Assembly: GCA_021823385.1 (NCBI GenBank)
Contig: JAKAOC010000001.1
Coordinates: forward strand, 1-21,023
Source: Actinomycetes bacterium
Lineage (GTDB): Bacteria > Actinomycetota > Acidimicrobiia > Acidimicrobiales > Acidimicrobiaceae
Reading direction: 5' to 3'
DNA length: 21,023 bases
Below the pieces are notes generated by a model that was given only the letters and a program-made list of their open reading frames with translations, was not told the DNA's origin and did no database searches. Position 1 is the first letter of the stretch. Every line of letters starts with the position of its first letter. A program made the translations under genes and the position numbers. This document shows positions 1 through 8,055 of this stretch, piece after piece.

Positions 1-523
1 TCGCCCGCATCACCTCCAACAGCCGTCGCTGACCGCCGCTCAGGTTACCTGCATACTCATCCACCACATCCGTCATTCGAAACTTCACCAACAGCTCATA
101 TGCTCGCTCAATCGCGGACTCCTCAGCCGCCCCCCAATATCGCCAGCCCAGCAGGGCCCCGACAACCGACTCACCCCGCTGTCGTGGAGCAGCGACCAGC
201 AGGTTCTGCATAACAGTTAGACCCGCAAACTCCGCCGACACCTGGAAGGTGCGAACTATTCCACATCTTGCCACCGCGTCGGACCTGAGCCCAGTGATCC
301 TCTCACCGCAGAACAGGATTTCGCCTTCCGACGGTATCACCGACCCCGCCATCATGCTGAGTACCGTGGACTTTCCAGCCCCATTTGGGCCGATGATCCC
401 AACTGCCGCGCCCTCCGCGATGCTAAAGGACACATCTTCAACCGCACGGACGCCGCCGAACTCCCGCGACACATGTCGCAGCTCCAACATAGGATCATCC
501 CGATCCCCAGCCCCCGCCGCCAT
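1..523 (-). CDS. livG: Branched-chain amino acid-type ABC transporter ATP-binding protein (LivG-like), 3' end missing
   Basis: This is the cytoplasmic ATPase of a LIV/HAAT-type importer. The window holds its first 174 codons and the rest lies beyond the left edge. Translation shows a Walker A motif (GPNGAGKST, residues 45-53), a Q-loop region around VRTFQVS, and the ABC signature LSGGQRR (161-167). Walker B and the switch His are not included. The ATG at 523 overlaps the livM stop codon by one base (TGATG), which suggests translational coupling. A second in-frame ATG at 490 is closer to where many LivG proteins begin. LivG and LivF paralogues look alike; the position directly after livM and the long Q-loop insert favour LivG. 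Substrate specificity cannot be read from the ATPase. Confidence 0.93.
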   Translation of the reverse strand, partial: MAAGAGDRDDPMLELRHVSREFGGVRAVEDVSFSIAEGAAVGIIGPNGAGKSTVLSMMAGSVIPSEGEILFCGERITGLRSDAVARCGIVRTFQVSAEFAGLTVMQNLLVAAPRQRGESVVGALLGWRYWGAAEESAIERAYELLVKFRMTDVVDEYAGNLSGGQRRLLEVMRA

Positions 524-1569
524 CACTGAGTCCCTCCTCTCTCCCCCGCCCTTCCAGCCCCATCTCCTGCCACAGCGACCGACGCTCCCAGCTTCTTGAT
601 CCTTCCAGCATATTTTACGCGTCGCTCAGGACGCACCCCTTGCGGCCGAACCCATAGGAAGCCCATCGTAAACAACCCGAACAGAATCAGCTGCACCGCC
701 CCAAACCAACTCGCCTGGACCAGGGACGGCAAGAACAACGGAGCCTCTCCGAACACGATCGGCACCAGCACCACTCCCACAGCAACACCCACGTTGCTTC
801 CAAAACCCCCGACAATCACCGCCGTGACGAAGACAAACGTCTCCACATATCCCCAACTCGAGGGTGCCCATGCGTCGATATATGCCACAAGGACCGCGCC
901 GCTAAGCCCCGCCAGCATACCCCCTCCAACGAATGCGATCAGCCTTAAGCGGCGGGGATTCTTACCCAGACTCTTCGCCGCTTCCTCATCCTCCCGCACT
1001 GCTCGTAACACTCTTCCAAGCGGTGAGCGGCTGATCTGCCACACCACCCACCCTGACAATATGCACAACACCCCTGTAAAGCCGACATAGGCCCAACTAT
1101 AGCCCAAGCCCGACAGCCCCAGGGCGGCCTCCAACGGCCGCGGTATGCTGGACAGCCCATTTGCTCCGTTGAATATTGATGCGTCATTTAGGATGAGACC
1201 GCTCGCCACCAACGACACCACCAGCAACGCTATTGCTTGATAATCACCTCTTAGCCGGGGGAGAACGAGCAGGCCCACTACGACAGACAGCAGCCCCCCG
1301 ACGACAATCGCCCCAACGAAGGGAAGAGGAAACGGCAGCCGTGCTCCCCAGAAATACGTCTGAAAGCCCGCGCCAGCTCCCGCGTTGTGGGCGGGAGCTC
1401 CCAGGGTGAGAATCGCATAGGTGTATGCCCCCGCAGCTTGAAACAAAACGAAGCCAAAATTCACTATACCGCCTATGCCCATCTGCAAATTTAGGCCCCA
1501 GCACGCAATCAGGTCAACCCCCGCGTACACTAGGAGGAGTGCCAGGTAGAATTGTAATGAGCTGCTCAC
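523..1569 (-). CDS. livM: Branched-chain amino acid-type ABC transporter permease (LivM family)
   Basis: This is an inner-membrane permease subunit of the importer, 348 residues and very hydrophobic, with about nine or ten likely membrane segments. The N-terminal stretch with GLNLQMGIGGIVNFG and the later RSPLGRVLRAVREDEEAAKSLG loop are hallmarks of LivM. That loop is the cytoplasmic coupling segment that contacts the ATPase. The start is GTG at 1569, and it overlaps the livH stop in a GTGA arrangement, so it is probably translated by coupling. The last 30 or so residues form a charged and Gly-rich cytoplasmic tail. Family members move branched-chain amino acids, but related systems carry amides, urea and aromatic acids, so the substrate stays open. 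Confidence 0.93.
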   Translation of the reverse strand: MSSSLQFYLALLLVYAGVDLIACWGLNLQMGIGGIVNFGFVLFQAAGAYTYAILTLGAPAHNAGAGAGFQTYFWGARLPFPLPFVGAIVVGGLLSVVVGLLVLPRLRGDYQAIALLVVSLVASGLILNDASIFNGANGLSSIPRPLEAALGLSGLGYSWAYVGFTGVLCILSGWVVWQISRSPLGRVLRAVREDEEAAKSLGKNPRRLRLIAFVGGGMLAGLSGAVLVAYIDAWAPSSWGYVETFVFVTAVIVGGFGSNVGVAVGVVLVPIVFGEAPLFLPSLVQASWFGAVQLILFGLFTMGFLWVRPQGVRPERRVKYAGRIKKLGASVAVAGDGAGRAGERGGTQ

Positions 1570-2450
1570 GCCAACACTCCTCGCTCCGACACCACGCCTC
1601 TCGCTAGACCCACTGGCCGAAACACGAGGAACACAACCAGGATCACAAAGGCGGTCAAGTCAGTGTAAGTAGGATTTGCATAGCCACCGACCAGCGATGT
1701 CACGACACCTATGAGGACCGCACCCAGCATAGCCCCATAGGGCTGCCCGATCCCACCTACAATGGCAGCGGCGACTATGGTAAGCAGGAGGCCATCTCCG
1801 GTCGTTACCGAAAACGCGGACACGGAGATCGCCTCCGTCACCCCAGCCACCCCACACAGCACCCCAGATATGGCCCACGCGACGTCAGCTATCAGCTGCG
1901 TATTCATGCCACATGCGCGGGCCAGGATCGGATCCGTTGACGTGGCCCGCATCGCCCGACCCAGCCTCGTCCGTTGTAGCAAGAGGCGAATCCCCACCAT
2001 TCCGGCCACCGCCAGTGCCATTGTCTCCAGCTGATCACCAGTAAATGTCATCCCCAGGACGTTGGACGACGACGTTGACAGAGAGTAGCTGAAGGTGCCG
2101 AATCCGAAGACGATGAGGGCGACATTTCCCATGATGATAGACAACGACAATGTCACGACGATCATGCCAAACAACCTAAGGCCTCGTCTCGCGAAGGGTG
2201 AGATCACGACCCGATTTAGTGCTACGGATGCAGCGGCCCCGCAGAGTCCTCCCGCGACAACCATCTCCCACACATCGCCACCAACTACGTTCACCCCGTA
2301 CGCGGCTAGTGCACCTAAGGTCATGACCTGCCCAAATGCCAGATTGAGCACATTCGTGACACCGTATTGGAGCGTAAACCCGACTGCCGCCAGGGCGAGT
2401 ATCGACGCCGACACCAGTCCAAAGCCCACATACTCCAGGAATAGGTGCAT
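1566..2450 (-). CDS. livH: Branched-chain amino acid-type ABC transporter permease (LivH family)
   Basis: This is the partner permease of LivM, 294 residues from the chosen start. It begins MHLFLEYVGFGLVSAS, followed by the family motif GVTNVLNLAFGQVMTLGA. A coupling loop, RTRLGRAMRATSTDPILARACG, lies in the middle. ATG 2450 was chosen because AAAGGAAG sits just upstream at good spacing and because family members start near here. The reading frame stays open to 2507, but that extension would translate the stem-loop in front of the gene. The stop overlaps the livM start by four bases. The gene is separated from the lipoprotein gene by about 130 bases containing a strong hairpin, an arrangement that often sets a lower permease-to-binding-protein ratio. 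Confidence 0.93.
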   Translation of the reverse strand: MHLFLEYVGFGLVSASILALAAVGFTLQYGVTNVLNLAFGQVMTLGALAAYGVNVVGGDVWEMVVAGGLCGAAASVALNRVVISPFARRGLRLFGMIVVTLSLSIIMGNVALIVFGFGTFSYSLSTSSSNVLGMTFTGDQLETMALAVAGMVGIRLLLQRTRLGRAMRATSTDPILARACGMNTQLIADVAWAISGVLCGVAGVTEAISVSAFSVTTGDGLLLTIVAAAIVGGIGQPYGAMLGAVLIGVVTSLVGGYANPTYTDLTAFVILVVFLVFRPVGLARGVVSERGVLA

Positions 2451-2468
2451 CGCACTTCCTTTCATTAG

Positions 2469-2506
2469 TGTCCTGGGCTTGCCAACACCTTGGCAAGCCC
2501 AGGACA
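2469..2506 (-). promoter_or_regulatory. Strong stem-loop between livK and livH
   Basis: A perfect inverted repeat has 17-base arms (2469-2485 and 2490-2506) around the four-base loop CACC or its complement. In the livK-to-livH transcript it falls after the livK stop and about 20 bases before the livH start. No run of T follows it on the gene strand, so it is not a textbook intrinsic terminator. The likely roles are partial termination or 3'-end protection of the livK message, giving more binding protein than permease. The structure is seen directly; the role is inferred. Confidence 0.7.
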
Positions 2507-2581
2507 ACGCAGCAGAGGCGGCTACGCCGGGCCTCGGGCTAAGAGTCTCCGACCACCAACCTCAAACCCCACTTGGTACGA

Positions 2582-3895
2582 CTAGGAGCTCAACTTGGTG
2601 ATCTGCGCGGCCGGGACCAACCCGGCCAACCTGCTCTTCCCACCCGATGTGTATCCCATCGCGCTGAAGGCTCCACCATAGTTGTGGTACTGGTTGAAGT
2701 CCACGGGTCCACCGGCACCGATATACCTTATTTGCTTTCCCTCGGCAAGGAGGGACTTGCCCTGGGCAAAGCTATAGACCGCAATCTTGCCTGGGCCGGG
2801 TTGGGTGACCTTCAAAATGTAGGGATTGTACTTTGCCGGAACTGTGGACTTCGCCTCGAGCATCGCAAGAGCCATGATGTTGATGCCGTCGTAGTCCGTC
2901 ATGGAGTACGGGTCGGCTGACCACTGGGCTGGGCTCGGCACCTGCGCTGAGTCAGCCAGAAGCGCCGTATGATATATTTCCCAGGCCCTGCCGGTTGGAG
3001 GAGTGTACGGCTCGAGCCCCACATAGAAGTTGGCTAGCGCCGTGGTGCCTATGGCCTTTCCGACGGCGTCTTGCCAAGTCGACGTAATCGTGGGCTCCGT
3101 TCCGATGATGGGGATCAGCTTTCCATGATTGAACTGTTTGAACTCACTCAGAAATGTTGCATCTGTCTGAGGGTCCGCTTCCGTGAACAAACACTGCGGA
3201 TGGGCGGCGATGACCCTCAGTACCTCTGATTCATAGGTCGAGCTGTCCGGAACCAGTTGCAGGTTGATGGCCATGCGCCCACCTAGCCGCTTGAACCCGC
3301 TCAGCAGGGTGGGAACGCTCGTTTGCGCTGTGGTCGTATTGTTGAAGAAGGCCGCGCCAACACGACAGCCGTGATCGTATCCCCACGCCGCGAGGGCGAG
3401 GCCGCCTGCACTGTCCGGCGGCGTGATTCGCCAGAAGTACGGGTCCTTCGTGTAGTTATAGGCGGAGTCTCCTGTATCCGCCAACATCGTCATCTTGGCG
3501 GTCGTCAGGAGTGGGGTGGTAGCTGTAGCTGTCCCGCCCGGCCCCAGCACCCCAGACAGATTGTCGGTTGCGAGGGCCTGGCTTACAGCGGCTACAGCAT
3601 CCGCTGGATCTCCGTTCGTATTGATCGGAAGGCAAAGCACCTTTCTTCCCAGAATACCGTTCGCTTGATCGATGAGCTTCGTGGCCGTGTAACATCCCGC
3701 CATCATCTCCGGGCCAAACGAAGCAATCGGTCCGGTGAAGGTGGATATCGCCCCAAAGACGAGTGAGCCCCCGGCGCTGACCGCCGGCGGACTAGTCGCG
3801 GGCGTCGACGTGGATCCTCCACATGCTGCCAGCACCACTGCCGCTGCAGCCAGCTTTGGCACATGTCGTACTGTCCTAATCTTCAGCCACTTCAT
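2582..3895 (-). CDS. livK: ABC transporter substrate-binding lipoprotein (LivK-like, periplasmic-binding-protein type 1)
   Basis: This is the extracytoplasmic receptor of the importer, 437 residues. The N-terminus has basic residues, a hydrophobic stretch and a lipobox VLAAC with Cys25 as the likely lipidation site. A Ser/Thr/Pro-rich linker follows, then the binding fold, starting LVFGAISTFTGPIASFGPEMMAG. The segment GILGRKVLCLPINTNGDPADAV matches the first lobe of the HAAT/Peripla_BP_6 family. The start at ATG 3895 is supported by a strong AAGGAGG about 7 bases upstream. The genes downstream encode its permeases and ATPase; the genes upstream are catabolic. That order suggests the ligand is the substrate of the linked enzymes and not simply leucine. 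Ligand identity cannot be deduced by eye. Confidence 0.92.
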   Translation of the reverse strand: MKWLKIRTVRHVPKLAAAAVVLAACGGSTSTPATSPPAVSAGGSLVFGAISTFTGPIASFGPEMMAGCYTATKLIDQANGILGRKVLCLPINTNGDPADAVAAVSQALATDNLSGVLGPGGTATATTPLLTTAKMTMLADTGDSAYNYTKDPYFWRITPPDSAGGLALAAWGYDHGCRVGAAFFNNTTTAQTSVPTLLSGFKRLGGRMAINLQLVPDSSTYESEVLRVIAAHPQCLFTEADPQTDATFLSEFKQFNHGKLIPIIGTEPTITSTWQDAVGKAIGTTALANFYVGLEPYTPPTGRAWEIYHTALLADSAQVPSPAQWSADPYSMTDYDGINIMALAMLEAKSTVPAKYNPYILKVTQPGPGKIAVYSFAQGKSLLAEGKQIRYIGAGGPVDFNQYHNYGGAFSAMGYTSGGKSRLAGLVPAAQITKLSS

Positions 3896-3913
3896 TGTAC
3901 CTTCCTCCTTCTT

Positions 3914-4078
3914 GCCAGATATTGCTCGTTTGGCAGATATTGAATGAACCTGTCTCTGACACTTCCCCCTACGACACCGCCCCCTCGATATGATTGCGCG
4001 CCGCCCCGCTCAGTGGTCTTTTCTAACACTGCTTCCTTCCTGCCATCGTCGCTTCGTCTACAACTGTCACTTCGTCTA
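3914..4078. repeat. Two pairs of 18-bp-period direct repeats in the livK upstream region
   Basis: The 289-base gap between the monooxygenase gene and livK (3896-4184) has no convincing gene. It holds two direct-repeat pairs, each with an 18-base period. One is GCCAGATATTG at 3914-3924 with GGCAGATATTG at 3932-3942. The other is CTTCGTCTA at 4052-4060 and again at 4070-4078; comparing full 18-base units gives 14 matches of 18. Direct repeats near two helical turns apart can be activator or repressor sites. The proximal pair lies only a few bases upstream of the livK ribosome-binding site, so it could also act in the mRNA leader. A promoter in the gap is plausible but I could not identify clear -35/-10 boxes. 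Confidence 0.45.
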
Positions 4079-4184
4079 TAGCTACCCGCGCCGCAGGGGC
4101 CACCCTGCCCGCGGCCCAACGTGGCGTCCCCCGGAGCCGATGAGCCTCCACCTTCCGGCTGGCCTATGAGCGCACCGGACCAAC

Positions 4185-4478
4185 CTAGACATCAACCGTC
4201 TCATAGATGTCCACATTCCGAGCTTCGAGGTACCCGAGGATATAGCCAACGACGTGATCCTGGAAGTGCTTGCTGGCCTTGTGCTCCTCATACCCGCTCG
4301 CATCCCGATATTGCTCATACAAGAAGAACGTCCTGGGGTCCTCGTCGGACACATGTCCTTGGTAGAAGAGGTTCTTCGGCTCGGCGCGAGACAGCGGAGT
4401 CATGGTCTTGATGACGGCAAGTACTCTCTCCTCCTCACCTGGCTTGGCCTTCCAAATCGCTGCGACAACATAAGCCAT
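4185..4478 (-). CDS. Small ABM-domain (antibiotic biosynthesis monooxygenase / YgiN-like) protein
   Basis: This 97-residue protein has the compact alpha/beta layout of the dimeric ABM family. It starts with a strand (MAYVVAAIWKAKPGEEERV), has a central EPKNLFYQGHVSDEDPRTFFLYEQYRD segment and then YEEHKASKHFQDHV. The pattern FxxYEQY...HxxSxHF is characteristic of quinol-monooxygenase-like members. Family members include YgiN, ActVA-Orf6 and stress proteins of unknown activity, and many act on phenolic or quinol compounds without a cofactor. ATG 4478 follows GGGAGG at good spacing. The gene sits 28 bases after the FAH-family gene on the same strand, which fits a role in ring oxidation or handling of a reactive intermediate. 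The substrate is unknown. Confidence 0.85.
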   Translation of the reverse strand: MAYVVAAIWKAKPGEEERVLAVIKTMTPLSRAEPKNLFYQGHVSDEDPRTFFLYEQYRDASGYEEHKASKHFQDHVVGYILGYLEARNVDIYETVDV

Positions 4479-4506
4479 GAGAGCCTCCCTTCAGGCCTCG
4501 GTGTGA

Positions 4507-5349
4507 CTAGTCCATTCCGTTCCGGGGACCAACTACATTTCGCAGTACCCCGATACCTTCAGCCTCCATCTCGATGACATCCCCCGGCCGCAGCCAACGA
4601 TCCAGTTCAACCCCGGACCCACCAGCGACGGTCCCTGAACCAAATACCTCCCCGACACGCACCGTCAGGTCCTGGGATGCGTATTCAATCATCGAGCCGA
4701 AGCTATGATGCATATGTGCCGTCGTGTCGCCCCCCCATACCGCTCCATTAACTCGCACTGTGAGTCGGAGATTGGCGATGTCGACTTCATCGGCCGTGAC
4801 GATACATGGCCCAAGTATGTTTGACCCGTCCCAATCCTTCGCCTTCCCCGGCCCCAGTCCGACCGGGAGCTCACGGCGTTGCGCATCGCGGGCGGACATG
4901 TCATTCCAAATTGTGTAACCGAACACATAGTCCTGAGCCCGCTCCCTAGGTATATTCCTTCCCTCGCGACCAATAACGAGGGCCAACTCCAGTTCATGGT
5001 CCAGCTGCTCACAGTACGACGGCCACGGCACCTGCTCCTCCGGTCCGATCACCGTTTCAGGCAATCCCTTGTAGTACACGGGTATCGCATACCATTCGGC
5101 TGGGATCGCCCTACCGAGATTCGTGAACGCAGCGGCCAGGTGGCCCTCGAAGCCCAGAAAGTCCCGCAGACTTCGGGGCCGCAGCGGTGCTCGCAGCTTC
5201 GCGCCTTCCACCGCCCGTGTGGCCCCTACCGGTGCTCCCGCCTCGATGAACGCAACCATGTCTCCAGAGAAGCTCACGTCCAGTACCGTGTCCCCCTCCA
5301 GCATTCCAACCCGGCGCTGGCCTTCCGACTCATACGTTACGTACTTCAT
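4507..5349 (-). CDS. Fumarylacetoacetate hydrolase (FAH) family protein
   Basis: Members of this family cleave C-C bonds in beta-diketo acids, hydrate or decarboxylate 2-hydroxydienoates, or hydrolyse acylpyruvates at the end of aromatic pathways. The 280-residue protein from ATG 5349 starts MKYVTYESEG and has a small N-terminal domain to about residue 60. The FAH fold follows, with DHELELALVIG giving metal ligands E119 and E121 and NDMSARD giving D150. The downstream GKAKDWDGSNILGP and GSGTVAGGSG segments are also typical. A GTG at 5364 overlaps the previous stop as GTGA and would add five residues; neither start has a strong ribosome-binding site. The exact reaction cannot be assigned. The position beside a dikinase and an ABM protein suggests a ring-cleavage product as substrate. 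Confidence 0.88.
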   Translation of the reverse strand: MKYVTYESEGQRRVGMLEGDTVLDVSFSGDMVAFIEAGAPVGATRAVEGAKLRAPLRPRSLRDFLGFEGHLAAAFTNLGRAIPAEWYAIPVYYKGLPETVIGPEEQVPWPSYCEQLDHELELALVIGREGRNIPRERAQDYVFGYTIWNDMSARDAQRRELPVGLGPGKAKDWDGSNILGPCIVTADEVDIANLRLTVRVNGAVWGGDTTAHMHHSFGSMIEYASQDLTVRVGEVFGSGTVAGGSGVELDRWLRPGDVIEMEAEGIGVLRNVVGPRNGMD

Positions 5350-5360
5350 GGCACCGGCAC

Positions 5361-6191
5361 TCACACCGTCGTGACTGGTCGGGACTGCAATAGTGCAATG
5401 GCCCCAGCGGCATCAATAGCCCATTCGATGTCTTGCTCACTCCCATACAGCTCGACGACCCGTTGAGCAACCTGTGCGAGCGCTCTGCATTCCAGCTCAT
5501 TGAGAACTGGATCATGACTTGCCCCCGCACGACTGCGCCTGATCTCTCCTTGACGGTCCAACACATAGTGATCAGGAGTACTGCTCCCAGAGACAACCAC
5601 CTCACCAAGCCCGTAGGCAGCCTCCACAATCATTCGATCACGGCGACCCTGTACCGGGTCGACGGTGAAAAGTACGCCCGATTTGCGGGACTGTACCATC
5701 TCTTGTACGACGACAGCTATGCCAACGTCGCTCAACGACCCCTTCTCTTCCCGATAGAAGACCGCTCTCTCAGAGAAGAACGAAAGCCAACACTCAACAG
5801 TGTGTTTCAGGAGGCTCTCCAATCCCTCTACATTGAGATAGGTCTCTTGTACTCCGGCATAGCTGGCACGCTCCGAGTCCTCGGCACAGGCCGATGAGCG
5901 GACCGCTACCAGCCCCTCGAGCCGGCTGTACTGCTGCCCTATGAGGTCAACTGGGGGCTCGGCTGCGGCCACCACGCCTCTGACGGCGGCTGCGTCCCTG
6001 GCCTCCATCAACTCGCGCACGGCTTCTACGTCCACGGCATTAGCGAATGCTGCAGAAGTGACAACGAAGCCCCGCGGCACGGGGAGGCCTTCGGCCATCA
6101 TCACTGCCAAACTTGCGCCTTTGCCACCGCTCACGGCAACATCACGGCATCGTGGGTCATTCAGCGGCAGCACGAGAGGAAGACCGGCCAT
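5361..6191 (-). CDS. ATP-grasp (PEP/pyruvate-binding, PPDK N-terminal) subunit of a split dikinase, PpsB-like
   Basis: This 276-residue protein matches only the nucleotide-binding part of PEP synthase and pyruvate phosphate dikinase. Visible landmarks are GGKGASL with K24, AVRSS with R98, the EDSERASYAGVQETYLNV segment, SGVLFTVDP near 171-179, EAAYGLGE near 190-197, and the terminal QDIEWAID...LLQSRPV with Q269 and R271. It has no mobile His domain and no PEP-binding barrel of its own. It would use ATP to phosphorylate the His of the protein encoded just upstream, whose stop is 11 bases away. ATG 6191 was chosen; a GTG at 6200 is also possible and no clear ribosome-binding site separates them. 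At 276 residues it is shorter than usual for this domain, but the key motifs are intact. In Thauera phenylphosphate synthase the equivalent subunit is PpsB. Confidence 0.88.
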   Translation of the reverse strand: MAGLPLVLPLNDPRCRDVAVSGGKGASLAVMMAEGLPVPRGFVVTSAAFANAVDVEAVRELMEARDAAAVRGVVAAAEPPVDLIGQQYSRLEGLVAVRSSACAEDSERASYAGVQETYLNVEGLESLLKHTVECWLSFFSERAVFYREEKGSLSDVGIAVVVQEMVQSRKSGVLFTVDPVQGRRDRMIVEAAYGLGEVVVSGSSTPDHYVLDRQGEIRRSRAGASHDPVLNELECRALAQVAQRVVELYGSEQDIEWAIDAAGAIALLQSRPVTTV

Positions 6192-6202
6192 CGGAGCCAC
6201 AT

Positions 6203-7969
6203 CTACAGTTCTGCGACAGCCGCGGTAGGGGAACCAGGCGGCAAGATGTCTACTCTTCCGGTTGCGCCATTGACCCGCAGACGGTCCCCGGTCTTTATGC
6301 GTCGGGTCGCGTCGGATGTTCCCACGACAGCAGGGATACCGAACTCCCGCGAGACTACGGCGGGATGCGAGGCCACCCCGCCGGCGTCGGTAACGAGTCC
6401 GGAGATTCGGGTGAACAACACTACCCAGGCTGGGCTCGTCATCCGGCACACAACAATCTCACCTTTGACCACGGCATTGAATTCTGAGGGCGACACGACG
6501 ACGCGCGCGATGCCCTCAACTATTCCTGTGGAGGCTGCCAGTCCCTCGATCACGCCCTCAGCCCCGGCGGGCTTCCGATGCAACTTCTCTGGGAAGCCCC
6601 ACAGGGTCCAGTACGGGAAAGCGATCGCACTCTCCGAGGCGGTGCCGACCCAGTCGGGTGGCTGTACGCTGTAGGCTTCCTCACGCTGATCGCGACGCGC
6701 CGAGACGAGGGTCCCGACATCGTGCGGATAGCCCTGAGCCATGAGCGCTCGCAATTCGTTGTATCTGAGATACATGACGTCTTCAGCGTCAGAGAAGACT
6801 CCCATCTCGACGAGCTTGCGCCCGATTGCTATGAGGACGAGGCGCACCCGTGCGTTCGTACCCTGATCTATGTAGAAATGGTGATCCGGCGTCAGCGGGT
6901 TCATCCTCAGGCTCAGATCAAGGACGCGAGCCAACTCATCCCGGCCGTCACCGGGCTCGATGCCCTCGAAGAGTTGCGCCTTCGCAGCCTCGAGGTCGTC
7001 CTTGACCGCTTGCAGTTCACGGGTGAAGTCGTAGTCGCTCTCCAGATAACCGCGCACGGCCTCGACGACGGGGAGTGGGTCTTCTCGCCAGGTCTTGAAG
7101 GAGAACTCGTGTGCCCACATGGACTTGTATCCGAACTCGCGCTGGTAGGGTTCGATCTGGTCGATGATGAAAGCGCGCCCTGCTTCGGTCTCTTGAAGTA
7201 CACGAAGAACATCCCTGGCGGTGGCCTTTTCAAAGGCGATGGCCACCTCTCCCCCGTCCGCTTTGACCCACTCTTTGATCTTCCATAGTTGTTCGACGGA
7301 GTCCCAATTGCGATTCTGAGTTGAACTCTGCAGGCGACCCATGAGGGCAGAGTGATTGCTCTCTCCCTTGACGCTAGAGATGGCAGCGTTCAGCGCCATC
7401 GTCGACGAGAACTGCGCAAAGTTCAAGATCCAGTGTATCTGCCAGTGCCGGTCGTGCATGTCGATAGCATCTTCCAACAGAACGGCTAGCTCCAATAGTG
7501 ACGCCGTCGCGGTGTCATAGTTGTCGAACCGCTCAAAGGTGTGCTGCATGTCGGGCCGCAGCCGTTCGTGCCACCAGGTGAGAAAATTCTCTGCGTAGTA
7601 GGGCAACGTCCAGCCCAGGTAGGCGCCGATCTGAGCGGGATACTCTCTGTCCAGGGGGACGCGTGGTGTATAGCGTGCACCGTATTCGGAGCTTTCTGCG
7701 TGGAGTCCGGGGGTCGCAGGAACGGCCGCCGTATAGACGTAGCCATTGATTACCTTGACGATCCAGTCGGAGGCAAATGGCGTTCCAAAGCGGCGGAACA
7801 TGTAGTCGCAGTTGAGCCACCATCCACCAATGTCGGCGTACATCGGTGATACGGGATTGGGGATGTGCAGATCATCGTGGACCCAAAACAGGTCCCGCTG
7901 TCCCTCCTCCCATTCGATGGGGAACTCATCGCTCCCGTAGAAGGTGGCTAACACCCTGTCCTCGCTCAT
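6203..7969 (-). CDS. PEP-utilizing mobile-His-domain subunit of a split dikinase, PpsA-like
   Basis: The last 120 or so residues of this 588-residue protein are the swivelling phosphohistidine domain. They contain GLVTDAGGVASHPAVVSREFG with catalytic His535, then IPAVVGT. The first 450 or so residues are not a PEP barrel or an ATP-grasp; they form a helical, Trp- and Tyr-rich module that I take to be the acceptor-binding domain. Acceptor module plus His domain on one chain, with ATP-grasp on another, is the plan of phenylphosphate synthase subunits PpsA and PpsB. Rifampin phosphotransferase carries the same modules on one chain. A PpsC-like CBS subunit is not seen. ATG 7969 has GGGAGG upstream at good spacing. 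A FadR/PdhR-like palindrome lies about 30 to 50 bases upstream. The acceptor may be a phenol or another hydroxyl compound, but this is inference. Confidence 0.87.
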   Translation of the reverse strand: MSEDRVLATFYGSDEFPIEWEEGQRDLFWVHDDLHIPNPVSPMYADIGGWWLNCDYMFRRFGTPFASDWIVKVINGYVYTAAVPATPGLHAESSEYGARYTPRVPLDREYPAQIGAYLGWTLPYYAENFLTWWHERLRPDMQHTFERFDNYDTATASLLELAVLLEDAIDMHDRHWQIHWILNFAQFSSTMALNAAISSVKGESNHSALMGRLQSSTQNRNWDSVEQLWKIKEWVKADGGEVAIAFEKATARDVLRVLQETEAGRAFIIDQIEPYQREFGYKSMWAHEFSFKTWREDPLPVVEAVRGYLESDYDFTRELQAVKDDLEAAKAQLFEGIEPGDGRDELARVLDLSLRMNPLTPDHHFYIDQGTNARVRLVLIAIGRKLVEMGVFSDAEDVMYLRYNELRALMAQGYPHDVGTLVSARRDQREEAYSVQPPDWVGTASESAIAFPYWTLWGFPEKLHRKPAGAEGVIEGLAASTGIVEGIARVVVSPSEFNAVVKGEIVVCRMTSPAWVVLFTRISGLVTDAGGVASHPAVVSREFGIPAVVGTSDATRRIKTGDRLRVNGATGRVDILPPGSPTAAVAEL

Positions 7970-8000
7970 GTGACCCTCCCGGACGGTAGTCCTTCAGTTA

Positions 8001-8018
8001 GTATTGGTTGAACCATAC
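8001..8018. promoter_or_regulatory. Candidate GntR/FadR-PdhR-type operator before the dikinase genes
   Basis: The sequence GTATTGGTTGAACCATAC contains the 11-base palindrome TGGTTGAACCA (8005-8015), flanked by GTAT and ATAC. It fits the TGGnnnnnCCA core of FadR and is one base from the PdhR-type TTGGTnnnACCAA. It lies in the 86-base gap between the SDR gene and the mobile-His subunit, 32 bases or more upstream of that start codon. The same stretch on the minus strand holds AATACT, a possible -10 element. A GntR/FCD regulator is encoded at 12.5 kb, but nothing in the sequence proves that it binds here. Confidence 0.45.
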
Positions 8019-8055
8019 CGAGGAACGCTTTTCTTCCGGGCGCTTACCTGTACGC

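Noticed and set aside
2451..2507. Upstream extension of livH
   Set aside because: It would translate the stem-loop, while the ATG at 2450 has a good ribosome-binding site and the family's usual N-terminus.
3892..4119. 75-codon minus-strand frame ending in an ATGA overlap with livK
   Set aside because: It needs a TTG start without a ribosome-binding site, the product is Arg/Gly-rich, and it reads through the direct repeats. The overlap alone is not enough.
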